From DASUFH01 sp036274645 (GTDB lineage: Bacteria; Acidobacteriota; Terriglobia; 20CM-2-55-15), in NCBI GenBank assembly GCA_036274645.1, contig DASUFH010000472.1, positions 1 to 17,579 of the forward strand: a DNA stretch of 17,579 nucleotides, in the 5' to 3' direction. Below the pieces are notes generated by a model. The model saw nothing but the letters and a program-made list of their open reading frames with translations. It was not told the DNA's origin and made no database searches. Made by a program: the position numbers and the translations under genes. Positions 1 to 7,332 of the stretch are shown in pieces. Numbering within the stretch: position 1 is the first letter of the stretch; each line of letters starts with the position of its first letter.

Positions 1-1848
1 GGGGTGATTTCGGGCACGTTACGGGACGAGGATGGATATCCCATCACGGGCATTCAGGTGCAGGCGCTGACTTACGACTATCGGAACGGTCAGCGCGTGT
101 TCAAGACTGTCGGCAGCGCCCGCACGACCGACGACAGCGGCGGATTTCGGCTCTACTATCTGGCGCCGGGGGACTACTACGTGACTGCGCGTCCCACGCA
201 AGGCGCCCGCGGCCGCAACAATTTCACCGGAGGTTTTGGCGGGGCGGGCGACCTGCAGGGGATACAGGATCTGATTCAGGGCCTTCGCGGCGCCCGTGGC
301 GGTCAGAACTTCGGCAATCGTACTGGCGGCGGCCCGGCCGCGCCGGCCGGCGCCGGTGGACGCGGCGCGGGCGCTCCCGCCGGGCGTGGCGGCCCCGACC
401 AGCAGGTTCGTCAGCGTGGCGGTGGAACGCAGAACTTTCAGGATTTCATTCAAAACCGGGGCGGCGGTGGAATCCAGAACGCCGGTCCGGCCGCGCCGGC
501 GACTGCAGAGCCGCAGGAAGCCTACGCTCCCGCATATTATCCGGGAACCATCGATCCCGCTCAGGCCGCAATCATTCATCTCGCGCCCGGAGCCGAGGTA
601 AGCGGCATCGACTTCAACATCCGGCCCGTGCCTCTCGTGACGCTGAGCGGCGTTGTCCTGCAGGCCGTGGGAACGGCTGCGGCTGCGCCGGCCCCCTCCA
701 CCCAGCCTTCGGCGCGCGGCGCCCAGACCCCAACTCCGGCCGCGCGGGGCGCCGCGCCGGGCGGAACCCAGACCGGACGGGGCGCTACGGGAGAGCGCGG
801 AGCTGCGGGCGCAGGGAGCCCAACCGGCACAAACAATACATTGCAGGCCCTGCAGGAGCTTTTCAGTGGAGCGCGCGGAGGCGCAGGCGGTCAGCAGAAC
901 CTGCAGGGATTGATCTCCGGTCTCCGGGAAACGATTAACAGCAACGGCGGAATCGCGGCGCTGTTGAACGATCTTGGCGGCAATGGCCGCGCCAGCGTCT
1001 CACTCATCCCCATCGGTGTGGCGGGCCGCGGCGGATGGGCGCAAAACTCCGGCAGTCGCGCCAGTGTCAACGATGACGGCGCATTCCAGATCCCCGGTGT
1101 GACACCCGGCGCCTACAACCTGGTGGCCAGCGCGCGCTCCGACGCCGGACTGACAACGGCCCTGCAGCGCGTCGACGTCGGATTCGGCGGCAACATCACC
1201 GGTCTCGCTCTGCAGCTGCGGCCGGCGATTGTCGTCCCGGGCCAGATCTATGTCGACGGTCAGACGCCGGAGAACTTCCGGACACAGTCCGTGCGCATCC
1301 AGCTCGACACGGTCGATGATCTTCCATCCGGTAACGCGCGGGCCCAGGTCAATGCGGACGGGTCGTTCCGGATCGAAAACGTCATTCCCGGCGCACAGTA
1401 CCGCGTAAACATGAGCAGTATCCAGGGCGGCGGCTATCTGCAGGCTGGACGCTACGGCGGCGTGAACGCGCTGAACGCGCCATTCGCAATCGCCGACGAA
1501 GGCACACCGCTGCAGTTGCAGATCGGGTTCACGCCGGGTCGTATCGAAGCCGTGGTCAAGGAGGGCGATACAATTGTGCCCGGCGCCCTGACGGCGCTGA
1601 TTCCCAACGATCGTGGACGTATCGATCTCTACCGCACGGTGAATTCCGACAAGGACGGGAAAGTCGCGTTCTCCGACGTCCCGCCCGGAGACTACAAGCT
1701 GTTTGCCTGGGAAGAGATTCAGTCGGGCGCGTGGCAGGATCCGGTGGTCATGGAGCGCTTTGAAGACCGGGGACGTGTGGTTCATGTTGAAAAGGCCGGT
1801 TCTTCCAGCGAAAACATTCAGATTGTCCGGAGCGAAACGCGCTTTTGA
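1..1848 (+). CDS. Carboxypeptidase-regulatory-like surface protein, Gly/Ala/Arg-rich (5' partial)
   Basis: The reading frame is open from base 1 to TGA at 1846-1848. The first visible codons already lie inside a beta-sandwich domain and there is no signal peptide, so the true start is upstream of the window. Seen (residues counted from the GTG at base 4): a carboxypeptidase-regulatory-like unit at about 1-62 ending in the typical LAPGDYYV turn, then Gly/Ala/Arg low complexity at about 65-175, a YYPG...DFN stretch at about 178-207, and a second Gly-rich block at about 222-300. At least two further beta-sandwich units follow, with turns PGVTPGAYNL, ENVIPGAQYRV and SDVPPGDYKLF. Such domains are usually extracytoplasmic and structural; no catalytic residues were recognised. 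The stop lies 6 nt before the sigma-factor gene, which suggests one operon. The exact role is unknown. Confidence 0.8.
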   Translation, partial: GVISGTLRDEDGYPITGIQVQALTYDYRNGQRVFKTVGSARTTDDSGGFRLYYLAPGDYYVTARPTQGARGRNNFTGGFGGAGDLQGIQDLIQGLRGARGGQNFGNRTGGGPAAPAGAGGRGAGAPAGRGGPDQQVRQRGGGTQNFQDFIQNRGGGGIQNAGPAAPATAEPQEAYAPAYYPGTIDPAQAAIIHLAPGAEVSGIDFNIRPVPLVTLSGVVLQAVGTAAAAPAPSTQPSARGAQTPTPAARGAAPGGTQTGRGATGERGAAGAGSPTGTNNTLQALQELFSGARGGAGGQQNLQGLISGLRETINSNGGIAALLNDLGGNGRASVSLIPIGVAGRGGWAQNSGSRASVNDDGAFQIPGVTPGAYNLVASARSDAGLTTALQRVDVGFGGNITGLALQLRPAIVVPGQIYVDGQTPENFRTQSVRIQLDTVDDLPSGNARAQVNADGSFRIENVIPGAQYRVNMSSIQGGGYLQAGRYGGVNALNAPFAIADEGTPLQLQIGFTPGRIEAVVKEGDTIVPGALTALIPNDRGRIDLYRTVNSDKDGKVAFSDVPPGDYKLFAWEEIQSGAWQDPVVMERFEDRGRVVHVEKAGSSSENIQIVRSETRF

Positions 1849-1854
1849 GCGGGC

Positions 1855-2487
1855 ATGGAACGTGTTCAGGAAGACGCAGTCCTGGCGGCAAAGGCCAGTC
1901 GCGGAGACGCCGACGCATTCTGCGCATTGATCCGCAGCCATCACAGGAGTATGTATCTCCTGTCGCTTCGGTTTTGCGGTAATCATCATGACGCCGAAGA
2001 CCTGGTTCAGGAGGTTTTTTTGAAGGCGTATCGTGGAATTGGAGGATTCCACGGCGCGTCGTCATTCAAGACATGGCTGACACGCATCATGGTCAATACG
2101 TTCCTCAACTTCAAACGTGGGAACCGTCCGGAAACCGCGGGGAGAATCGGCGACGTGGATGTGGCCGACATGCCGGCGGCCGGCGCGGCAGAGGCAGACC
2201 CGTTGCGGGGTGTGATGGCGCGACAGATCCTCGATCGGCTCGCGGAAATTCCTCCACGCCAGCGGCTGATGTTCCTGATGCGGCACGAGCAGGGTTTCAC
2301 GACCGACGAGATTGCCCGGAGCCTCGGCACAACGGCGGGAACGGTCAAGAAGACCATCCACCGCGTTGTCGAGCGGCTGCGGGGAGAGTTCGTTTCCGGC
2401 CTGAGAGGCGCAGCCCGGCCGCGCGGCGAACGTGATGAAGCGAACGAACAGGAGGAGGGCCATGCACGACTGCCGGAAGTTCCGTGA
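1855..2487 (+). CDS. ECF-type RNA polymerase sigma factor (sigma-70 family)
   Basis: A 210-residue protein with the two-domain ECF layout. Region 2 spans about residues 22-90 and contains DAEDLVQEVFLKAY and the FKTWLTRIMVN helix used for -10 recognition and core binding. Region 4 spans about 125-178 and contains IPPRQRLMFLMRHEQGF followed by the helix-turn-helix DEIARSLGTTAGTVKKTIHR. There is no region 1.1 or region 3, as expected for the ECF group. The ATG lies 6 nt after the upstream stop. The 3' end overlaps the presumed anti-sigma gene by 26 bp, a usual sign of translational coupling of a sigma/anti-sigma pair. The last ~25 residues are basic and Gln/Glu-rich and overlap the next gene. 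It probably directs core polymerase to an envelope or stress regulon. The subgroup cannot be assigned by eye. Confidence 0.92.
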   Translation: MERVQEDAVLAAKASRGDADAFCALIRSHHRSMYLLSLRFCGNHHDAEDLVQEVFLKAYRGIGGFHGASSFKTWLTRIMVNTFLNFKRGNRPETAGRIGDVDVADMPAAGAAEADPLRGVMARQILDRLAEIPPRQRLMFLMRHEQGFTTDEIARSLGTTAGTVKKTIHRVVERLRGEFVSGLRGAARPRGERDEANEQEEGHARLPEVP

Positions 2488-3256
2488 ACAGTGGCTCGAA
2501 CAGGCCATCGGCCCCACATCTTCAAACCGTTCCATGGAAGCCGGGTTCTGCCCGGATTGCCGGCGTTTCATGGAGGAAACGCTCGCGCTCAATGACGCGC
2601 TCAACGACACGTTCAACGACACGTTTCAATCCGACACGCGAGACCTCGAGTCCGGGGAAAGCTGGAACCGTTTTGCCACACGCTTTCGCGCGCAGGTCGC
2701 AACGGAGCCACCGCCCCGGAGCGGCCCGGTCGTCCGATGGCTGGACCGCGTAGAAGCGCTCCGGATTTCGCCGTGGCTGACGCACCCACGCGTGTGGGCG
2801 TGGGGCGCGCTGGCCGTGGCGATTCTGGCCGTGGCCACATGGCGTCTGGCGCCGGACCGGGCGGCGGCGCCCCAGACCGCGGGCGCCGTCCTGCCACTGA
2901 CGCTGGATGCGCAGACGGTGGAGTTCCTCGGCCGTTCGGAAATGTTTCTGCGCGACTTCACCAAACTCCTGCCTTCCGACGGGGCCGATCTGGAAGACGC
3001 GCGAAATCGCGCGCGGAACCAGCTGGCGGCCATTGCGGAGCGCAAGGCCGCCGTGGTTGCCGTTCCGCCGGTCTGGAACGCGCTGGAGGAATACGAAACA
3101 GTCCTTCGCGAAATCAAGAACCTGGACGCTCGCGCCGGTCAGGATGTGGAAGACATCCAGTCCCGCATCGCGCGCCGGGGCCTGATCACCACCATGAAGG
3201 TGTATCAGCCGACCGTCCGGCAGGCTGACTTTCGGCTTACTGTACGAGAGAACTGA
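2462..3256 (+). CDS. Putative membrane anti-sigma factor
   Basis: ATG 2462 is chosen over an in-frame ATG 30 nt upstream because AGGAGGAGG-like purines precede it at about 2450-2458. The product is 264 residues. The N-terminal cytoplasmic part has HDC at residues 2-4 and CPDC at 30-33, which resembles the Cys/His cluster of zinc-binding anti-sigma domains but lacks the classical HxxxCxxC spacing. A single hydrophobic helix lies at about residues 107-128 (VWAWGALAVAILAVATW). The C-terminal ~135 residues are charged, helical and probably extracytoplasmic. Position directly after the ECF sigma gene, with a 26-bp overlap, is the main argument for the function. Residues 43-58 carry a short (L/F)ND(A/T) repeat. 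It could instead be an unrelated membrane partner with an anti-sigma-like role. Confidence 0.72.
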   Translation: MHDCRKFREQWLEQAIGPTSSNRSMEAGFCPDCRRFMEETLALNDALNDTFNDTFQSDTRDLESGESWNRFATRFRAQVATEPPPRSGPVVRWLDRVEALRISPWLTHPRVWAWGALAVAILAVATWRLAPDRAAAPQTAGAVLPLTLDAQTVEFLGRSEMFLRDFTKLLPSDGADLEDARNRARNQLAAIAERKAAVVAVPPVWNALEEYETVLREIKNLDARAGQDVEDIQSRIARRGLITTMKVYQPTVRQADFRLTVREN

Positions 3257-3259
3257 GCT

Positions 3260-4087
3260 ATGACGAGACACTTCATTACACGGACCGCCGCGCTGACGGG
3301 CCTCGTGTTCCTGTTTGCCGGAGCCCCTTCGCTGGCGGCGCAGCAATCATCTTCTGAACCATCCAGCGACACCGCGCGATCGCTGTTCATGACAGGCCGG
3401 AACATGTGGGACGAAGGGCGGTATGCGGAGGCCGAAAAATGGTTCCGCGAAGCGCTCTCCCGATTTCCACACAGCGATCAGGCCGACCGGACAGGGTACT
3501 ACCTGATCGAAACGCTGGCGCGAATGGGACGGTCCAAGGAAGCGCTCAAGGAGATCGACAACTTCTTCCGGAATTATCCAAAGTCCAAGTGGTTCGCAGA
3601 CGTCCAGGAAAAACGCATCGGCCTGACCGGTCAGTTGCCCTCCAATGGATTCGGACCGCCGTTTTTCAATATGGCCGGTCGAGGCGCATGGGACGCGGGA
3701 CTCGCCCAGGAAGCGCTGCGCGCGCTGTTGAAGAACGATGAAGAGCGCGGTATCGGGGTGATGCGGGAACGGCTGAAAGCCGATCCCACCGATGCGGCGT
3801 GTCTCGGCAACCTCAACACGCTCGCCGACACCGGCTCCTCCAACGCCGTGTCTTTCCTGATATCGATCGCCCGGACATCGGAGAGTCCCCGGACCCGCTC
3901 CACCGCGGTGTTCTGGATTGGACGGATCTACAACGACAAGGACGGCCAGGCCGTGAAAGTCCTCGCCGAAATCAGCCGCAGCGACCAGGATCTCTCCGTA
4001 CGGCGCGCGGCCATTCAGGCGCTGACACCACGCAAGGAACCCGAGGCGGTCAAAGCGATCGAGGAGTTCCTGAAAGGCAGCCACTAG
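3260..4087 (+). CDS. Exported TPR / HEAT-like repeat protein
   Basis: A 275-residue protein with a clear signal peptide (about residues 1-27, cleavage near SLAA|QQ), so the mature protein should be extracytoplasmic. Residues ~38-110 form two or three tetratricopeptide units (GRYAEAEKWFREALSRFP, then GRSKEALKEIDNFFRNYP), similar to the outer-membrane-lipoprotein/YbgF type. Residues ~150-275 look like alpha-helical HEAT-like repeats, with sentences such as SPRTRSTAVFWIG and LSVRRAAIQAL. It starts 3 nt after the anti-sigma stop, with only a weak purine stretch (GAGAG at 3246-3250) as ribosome site, so coupled translation is likely. Both repeat classes bind proteins. A scaffold or sensor role feeding the anti-sigma factor is an inference from position only. 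Confidence 0.8.
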   Translation: MTRHFITRTAALTGLVFLFAGAPSLAAQQSSSEPSSDTARSLFMTGRNMWDEGRYAEAEKWFREALSRFPHSDQADRTGYYLIETLARMGRSKEALKEIDNFFRNYPKSKWFADVQEKRIGLTGQLPSNGFGPPFFNMAGRGAWDAGLAQEALRALLKNDEERGIGVMRERLKADPTDAACLGNLNTLADTGSSNAVSFLISIARTSESPRTRSTAVFWIGRIYNDKDGQAVKVLAEISRSDQDLSVRRAAIQALTPRKEPEAVKAIEEFLKGSH

Positions 4088-4109
4088 ACCTTCCCTGTGC
4101 AGGCGTTCG

Positions 4110-4134
4110 CCGGGCGCTTCAATAGAGCGCCCGG
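4110..4134. terminator. Hairpin between convergent operons
   Basis: A perfect 9-bp stem (CCGGGCGCT at 4110-4118 with AGCGCCCGG at 4126-4134) and a 7-nt loop lie 22 nt after the TPR/HEAT stop and 50 nt beyond the toxin stop on the other strand. No T-tract follows on either side, so it may be a weak bidirectional terminator or an mRNA 3'-end stabiliser. Confidence 0.45.
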
Positions 4135-4183
4135 TAACGGACGAGCATCCTACACACAGAGGCAATCGCCCGGTCCCGTCCGA

Positions 4184-4603
4184 CTACCAGATCGTTTCAA
4201 TACCGGATGCCCGGCTGATCTCCCGATCGCGGGTGATTAATGGCAGTCCTGTCGCTTTTGCCGCGGCGACGATCAATCCGTCGAAAGGATCACGATTGAA
4301 TCGGCGCTCCTCGTCGGCAAGAAAGATGTGTTCCGGCTGGAGGTCCAGTGGCTGATAAGACGAGTTGCTGAACAGGTCATCAAAGAACTCGCGCACGCTG
4401 CGGCGGAGGTGAATTCGCCCGACGCGGGCAAGCAGACTGCACTCCCAGATCACGACTGCAGGCACGTAGATAATCGCCTCGCGGCGCTCACAACGGCCAA
4501 ATAGGCCGGCGGCCGCGGGACCGAGACGCGCGGCGCCTCCGGCGTGGTAAATCAGGGGATGGGTATCCGTTACTGCCGCGCCGTGCTCACGACGTGGAGC
4601 CAC
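4184..4603 (-). CDS. vapC: VapC-type PIN-domain toxin ribonuclease
   Basis: A 139-residue PIN-domain protein. The acidic residues expected for the Mg2+-dependent RNase site are present: D13 in VTDTHPLIY, E54 in VVIWE, D105 and D108 in RDPFDGLIVAAA, and D126 in LITRDREI. Family knowledge: VapC toxins cleave RNA (often tRNA or rRNA) and are blocked by the cognate antitoxin. The GTG start at 4603 overlaps the antitoxin stop by 17 bp and has no good ribosome site, so translation is probably coupled to the antitoxin. The ~10 residues before VTDTH are longer than usual, so a somewhat later start cannot be excluded. The catalytic set looks intact, so the toxin is probably functional. Confidence 0.9.
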   Translation of the reverse strand: MAPRREHGAAVTDTHPLIYHAGGAARLGPAAAGLFGRCERREAIIYVPAVVIWECSLLARVGRIHLRRSVREFFDDLFSNSSYQPLDLQPEHIFLADEERRFNRDPFDGLIVAAAKATGLPLITRDREISRASGIETIW

Positions 4604-4871
4604 GAGAATCGTTCTTTTTTGTGGGCTTGTTCAGTACTGGAAACAACTCACGAATGGCATCGTCCGCTGAATCCAGATGCGGATCCCTGTCGTCAATATC
4701 GATTGTTCCGGCAACAGAACGCGTATGCGCAGAGCCCTGTTTTCGGGCGGCTTCAATCAGTCGATCGAGCAATTCACTCATGCTTCGCAGCCTTTCCGCC
4801 TGGGCCCGGCTTTTCAACCATGTGATGTTTTCGGGTGTAAGCGTCACCGATATCGGCTGTTTTCCACTCAT
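4587..4871 (-). CDS. VapB-like antitoxin, ribbon-helix-helix type
   Basis: A 94-residue protein from ATG 4871. The N-terminal segment PISVTLTPENITWLKSRA followed by SMSELLDRLIEAAR has the strand-helix-helix pattern of ribbon-helix-helix DNA-binding antitoxins. The acidic, less ordered C-terminal half (residues ~50-94) is where such proteins usually wrap the toxin. It lies directly upstream of, and overlaps, the PIN toxin gene, which is the normal antitoxin-first order. A GTG nine codons upstream (4898) is in frame but lies between the proposed -35 and -10 boxes and lacks a ribosome site, so ATG 4871 is preferred. Autorepression together with the toxin is expected from the family, and a suitable inverted repeat sits on the promoter. 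Confidence 0.82.
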   Translation of the reverse strand: MSGKQPISVTLTPENITWLKSRAQAERLRSMSELLDRLIEAARKQGSAHTRSVAGTIDIDDRDPHLDSADDAIRELFPVLNKPTKKNDSRGSTS

Positions 4872-4911
4872 CGTATGTTTATACGATAAGCACGCCACCT
4901 CCGTAAGTCAA
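4870..4911 (-). promoter_or_regulatory. Antitoxin-toxin promoter with overlapping inverted-repeat operator
   Basis: On the minus strand, TTGACT (4911-4906; 5 of 6 to consensus) is separated by exactly 17 nt from TATCGT (4888-4883; 4 of 6). A perfect 7-bp inverted repeat, ATCGTAT-GTTT-ATACGAT (4870-4887), covers nearly the whole -10 box and the first base of the start codon. A start point about 7 nt past the -10 would lie only ~5 nt before the ATG, so the mRNA would be nearly leaderless. The operator role is inferred from position and symmetry. Confidence 0.55.
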
Positions 4912-4956
4912 TTTGAAGGTTCCGTTCGTCTCCGGGCCAGGTTGCCGGAGCGAAGT

Positions 4957-4985
4957 TTGCGCGGGAAGGCGGAATGTCGTATAAG
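4957..4985 (+). promoter_or_regulatory. Possible promoter of the histidine kinase gene
   Basis: TATAAG (4980-4985; 5 of 6 to the -10 consensus) lies 17 nt after TTGCGC (4957-4962; only TTG matches the -35 consensus). It would give a leader of about 113 nt before the GTG at 5105. A weak call. It is divergent from the toxin-antitoxin promoter, with the -35 boxes about 45 bp apart. Confidence 0.3.
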
Positions 4986-5104
4986 ACGTCTGAAATTCAG
5001 GGGGCAGGCGTGTCGGGAGCCGCCACAATTGGGTGCAGGCGACACACCTTCTGTTCTTGTCTGGCGCGCAGGCGCGCACTAACAAACGTTTCAGGAGGAT
5101 TGAG

Positions 5105-7126
5105 GTGGTGGACCGCGTGCTCCCGGCCATTCTTCTGCTGTGTATTGGCGCGCTGCTGTTCCGTCTTTACAAGCTACGTCAGTTCAACCGCACACTGCTT
5201 GAAGCCGGCCAGCTTTCCGCTCTTACGGGCGATGCTTTCTTCCGCTCCATAGCGGAGCACCTCTGCCGCGCGCTGAAAACGGACTATGCCGTTATCGGAC
5301 AACTCTCCAGGTCCGGGCAAAACATTGAGACCCTGGTTGTCGTGGAAGACGGGAAGGTCATCGACAACATGGTCTACGCCATCGCGGGGACGCCCTGCGA
5401 ACGGACGCTGGCGGCATTGCGCTGCCTGATTCCGGATAACGTCCAATCGGTATTTCCCCTGGATCGAATCACGCCAATGCTGGGCCTGCGCAGTTACCTC
5501 GGAGTCGCCCTTACGGACTCCGCGGGCGCGCCGCTTGGCGTCATGTCCGTCATGAGCCGGCGGCCGATCAAGAACGTCCAGGTCATCGAGGCGACATTGA
5601 ATGTGTTTGCTCGGCGCGCATCGTCTGAAATGGAGCGCCACCGCGCGAAATCCGCGTTTGAGGAAAGCGAGTCCCGAAATCAGGCGATCCTGCGGGCCAT
5701 GCCGGATCTCATGTTTGTGCACGACCAGAATGGTGTGTTCCTGGACTATTACGCGCGGGATGAATCCCAGTTGCTGGTCCCACCGCAAGTCTTCCTGGGA
5801 AAGACGGTCGAAGAGATCATGCCGCCGGAAGTGGCCGCCGAAATTGTACGGACGAGTAAACAGGCAAGGGAAACCAACGAGCCCGCGTCATTCGAATATT
5901 CGCTCGAGCTTCATGGAGCGGCTCGCTACTTCGAAGCCCGGACGGTCCGGCTGGGCCCGGACAAGGTTCTGACCATCGTGCGTGACGAAACGAACCGCAA
6001 AACCGCCGAACTGGCTCTCCAGGAAAGCAGGCACTTCACCGAACGGATCGCCGAGACCATACCGAGCGTGCTGTTCGTCTACGATCTCGAGCAGCAGCGC
6101 AACGTGTACGTCAACCGCCGCAGCGAGGCTGCCCTCGGCTATTCCGACGAGGAAGTCATGCAGATGGGGGAGCGCTTTCTGGCCATGACCATGCATCCGG
6201 ACGATCTGATCCGGTTGCCGGAACTTGCCCGGGAATATCTTCAACGAAGGGACGGCGAAGTCTTCGAGCACTATTTCCGGCTGCGGCACCGGAACGGTGA
6301 ATGGCGCTGGATTCATCGCTATGCCACGATCTTCGCTCGCACGGCGGACGGCCGCCCGAAACAGATTGTCGGAACCGCCACCGATATCACGGCGCTGAAG
6401 AACGCGGAGGAAGAACTGCGCTCTCTGTCGTCCCGCCTGCTGAACATCCAGGACGAAGAGCGGCGCCGGATAGCGAGGGAACTCCATGACGGAACCGCGC
6501 AGAATCTTTTCGCGGTCACCCTGAGTATCGCCAGCCTGATGAAACGTGACGGCTTGCCCCAGTTTGCGCGCGATGCGCTGATCGAATGCAGCCGGGTTTG
6601 CGACGAAAGCCTCAGGGAACTGCGGACGCTCTCCTATCTCCTCCACCCCCCCATGTTCGACCACACCGGACTGGCGGATACCCTCAAGTGGTTCACCGAG
6701 GGATTTTCGCGCCGCAGCGGGATTCAGGTTGAACTCGTGATTGCCGACGGCATGGAACGGTTGTTGCCCGCCGTCGAACGGGACCTTTTCCGTGTGGTTC
6801 AGGAGGGACTGGTCAACGTCTCACGCCACTCGGGCAGCGCGAAGGCCGTGGTTCGAATGGAGCAGCGCGCCGACGAAGTGGTTCTGGAAATTCGCGATTT
6901 CGGCAAGGGGTTGTCCCGCTATCCCTTTGACAGCCCTTTCGGCAGTCACACCGGAGGCGTCGGCATCACCGGAATGCGGGAACGCCTCCGGCACGTCGGG
7001 GGCAGGCTTGAAATCCAGTCCTCTTCTACAGGAACCACCCTCATCGCAAGCGTTCCCGTCCGGCTGGACAAAACGGAGACGTCGTCCCCCGAACGCAAAC
7101 TCGGGGCCACTTCGCACGGCCACTGA
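5105..7126 (+). CDS. Membrane sensor histidine kinase, NarL-type (GAF-PAS-PAS)
   Basis: GTG 5105 is chosen because AGGAGG (5093-5098) stands 6 nt before it; the longer ATG frame from 5033 has no ribosome site and would put a charged tail before the membrane helix. The 673-residue product has one N-terminal membrane helix (about residues 5-24), a GAF-like domain (~35-180), two PAS domains (~187-300 and ~310-432, the second ending in a clear PAC motif GEWRWIHRYATIF), a HisKA_3 dimerisation domain (~450-520) with the phospho-acceptor H461 in RRRIARELHDGTAQNL, and a HATPase domain (~556-652) with N571, RDFGKG (D598) and GVGITGMRER. This domain set transfers phosphate to a NarL/LuxR-type response regulator. 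None is encoded in the window, so the partner is elsewhere. The N-terminal helix has no periplasmic loop, so sensing is probably cytoplasmic through GAF/PAS. Confidence 0.93.
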   Translation: MVDRVLPAILLLCIGALLFRLYKLRQFNRTLLEAGQLSALTGDAFFRSIAEHLCRALKTDYAVIGQLSRSGQNIETLVVVEDGKVIDNMVYAIAGTPCERTLAALRCLIPDNVQSVFPLDRITPMLGLRSYLGVALTDSAGAPLGVMSVMSRRPIKNVQVIEATLNVFARRASSEMERHRAKSAFEESESRNQAILRAMPDLMFVHDQNGVFLDYYARDESQLLVPPQVFLGKTVEEIMPPEVAAEIVRTSKQARETNEPASFEYSLELHGAARYFEARTVRLGPDKVLTIVRDETNRKTAELALQESRHFTERIAETIPSVLFVYDLEQQRNVYVNRRSEAALGYSDEEVMQMGERFLAMTMHPDDLIRLPELAREYLQRRDGEVFEHYFRLRHRNGEWRWIHRYATIFARTADGRPKQIVGTATDITALKNAEEELRSLSSRLLNIQDEERRRIARELHDGTAQNLFAVTLSIASLMKRDGLPQFARDALIECSRVCDESLRELRTLSYLLHPPMFDHTGLADTLKWFTEGFSRRSGIQVELVIADGMERLLPAVERDLFRVVQEGLVNVSRHSGSAKAVVRMEQRADEVVLEIRDFGKGLSRYPFDSPFGSHTGGVGITGMRERLRHVGGRLEIQSSSTGTTLIASVPVRLDKTETSSPERKLGATSHGH

Positions 7127-7127
7127 T

Positions 7128-7163
7128 TGGATGAGTCGGGTGACTTGGATGAGCTGGATGAGC
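7128..7163 (+). repeat. Short tandem repeat of TGGATGAGC
   Basis: Two exact TGGATGAGC copies abut at 7146-7163. A related TGGATGAG starts at 7128, two bases after the kinase stop codon. It forms the left edge of the non-coding spacer before the ABC transporter and runs into the inverted repeat that follows. Confidence 0.6.
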
Positions 7164-7164
7164 T

Positions 7165-7240
7165 GGAGACAGCCTCCAAATTCGACTCTACCAATCCGGA
7201 GTCATCAACGCCGTCTTCACCGAATTCGGAGGCTGTCCCC
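7165..7240. repeat. REP/REPIN-like inverted repeat (20-bp arms)
   Basis: The left arm (7165-7184) and the reverse complement of the right arm (7221-7240) agree at 18 of 20 positions, with a 36-nt loop. The loop holds a second small inverted repeat (GACTC at 7184-7188, GAGTC at 7199-7203). The right arm's outer 13 bases, read on the minus strand (GGGGACAGCCTCC), are identical to one arm of the palindrome at 13273-13298. The element fills most of the 206-bp gap (7127-7332) between kinase and ABC genes, in which I see no convincing gene. It is probably a dispersed, non-autonomous repeat; the mobilising enzyme is not in the window. Confidence 0.6.
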
Positions 7241-7332
7241 AATTCATTCACCAAACGCCTGTTAATGGATCCGGCGGTCGGAACGTTTCTGGATTCAGAC
7301 TCTGCCGCCGGTGGCGATATCAAGGACAGCGA

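Noticed and set aside
1000..2052. 350-codon minus-strand frame opposite the left-edge protein and sigma gene
   Set aside because: It spans two well-supported + strand genes and shows no domain; long antisense frames are expected at this GC content.
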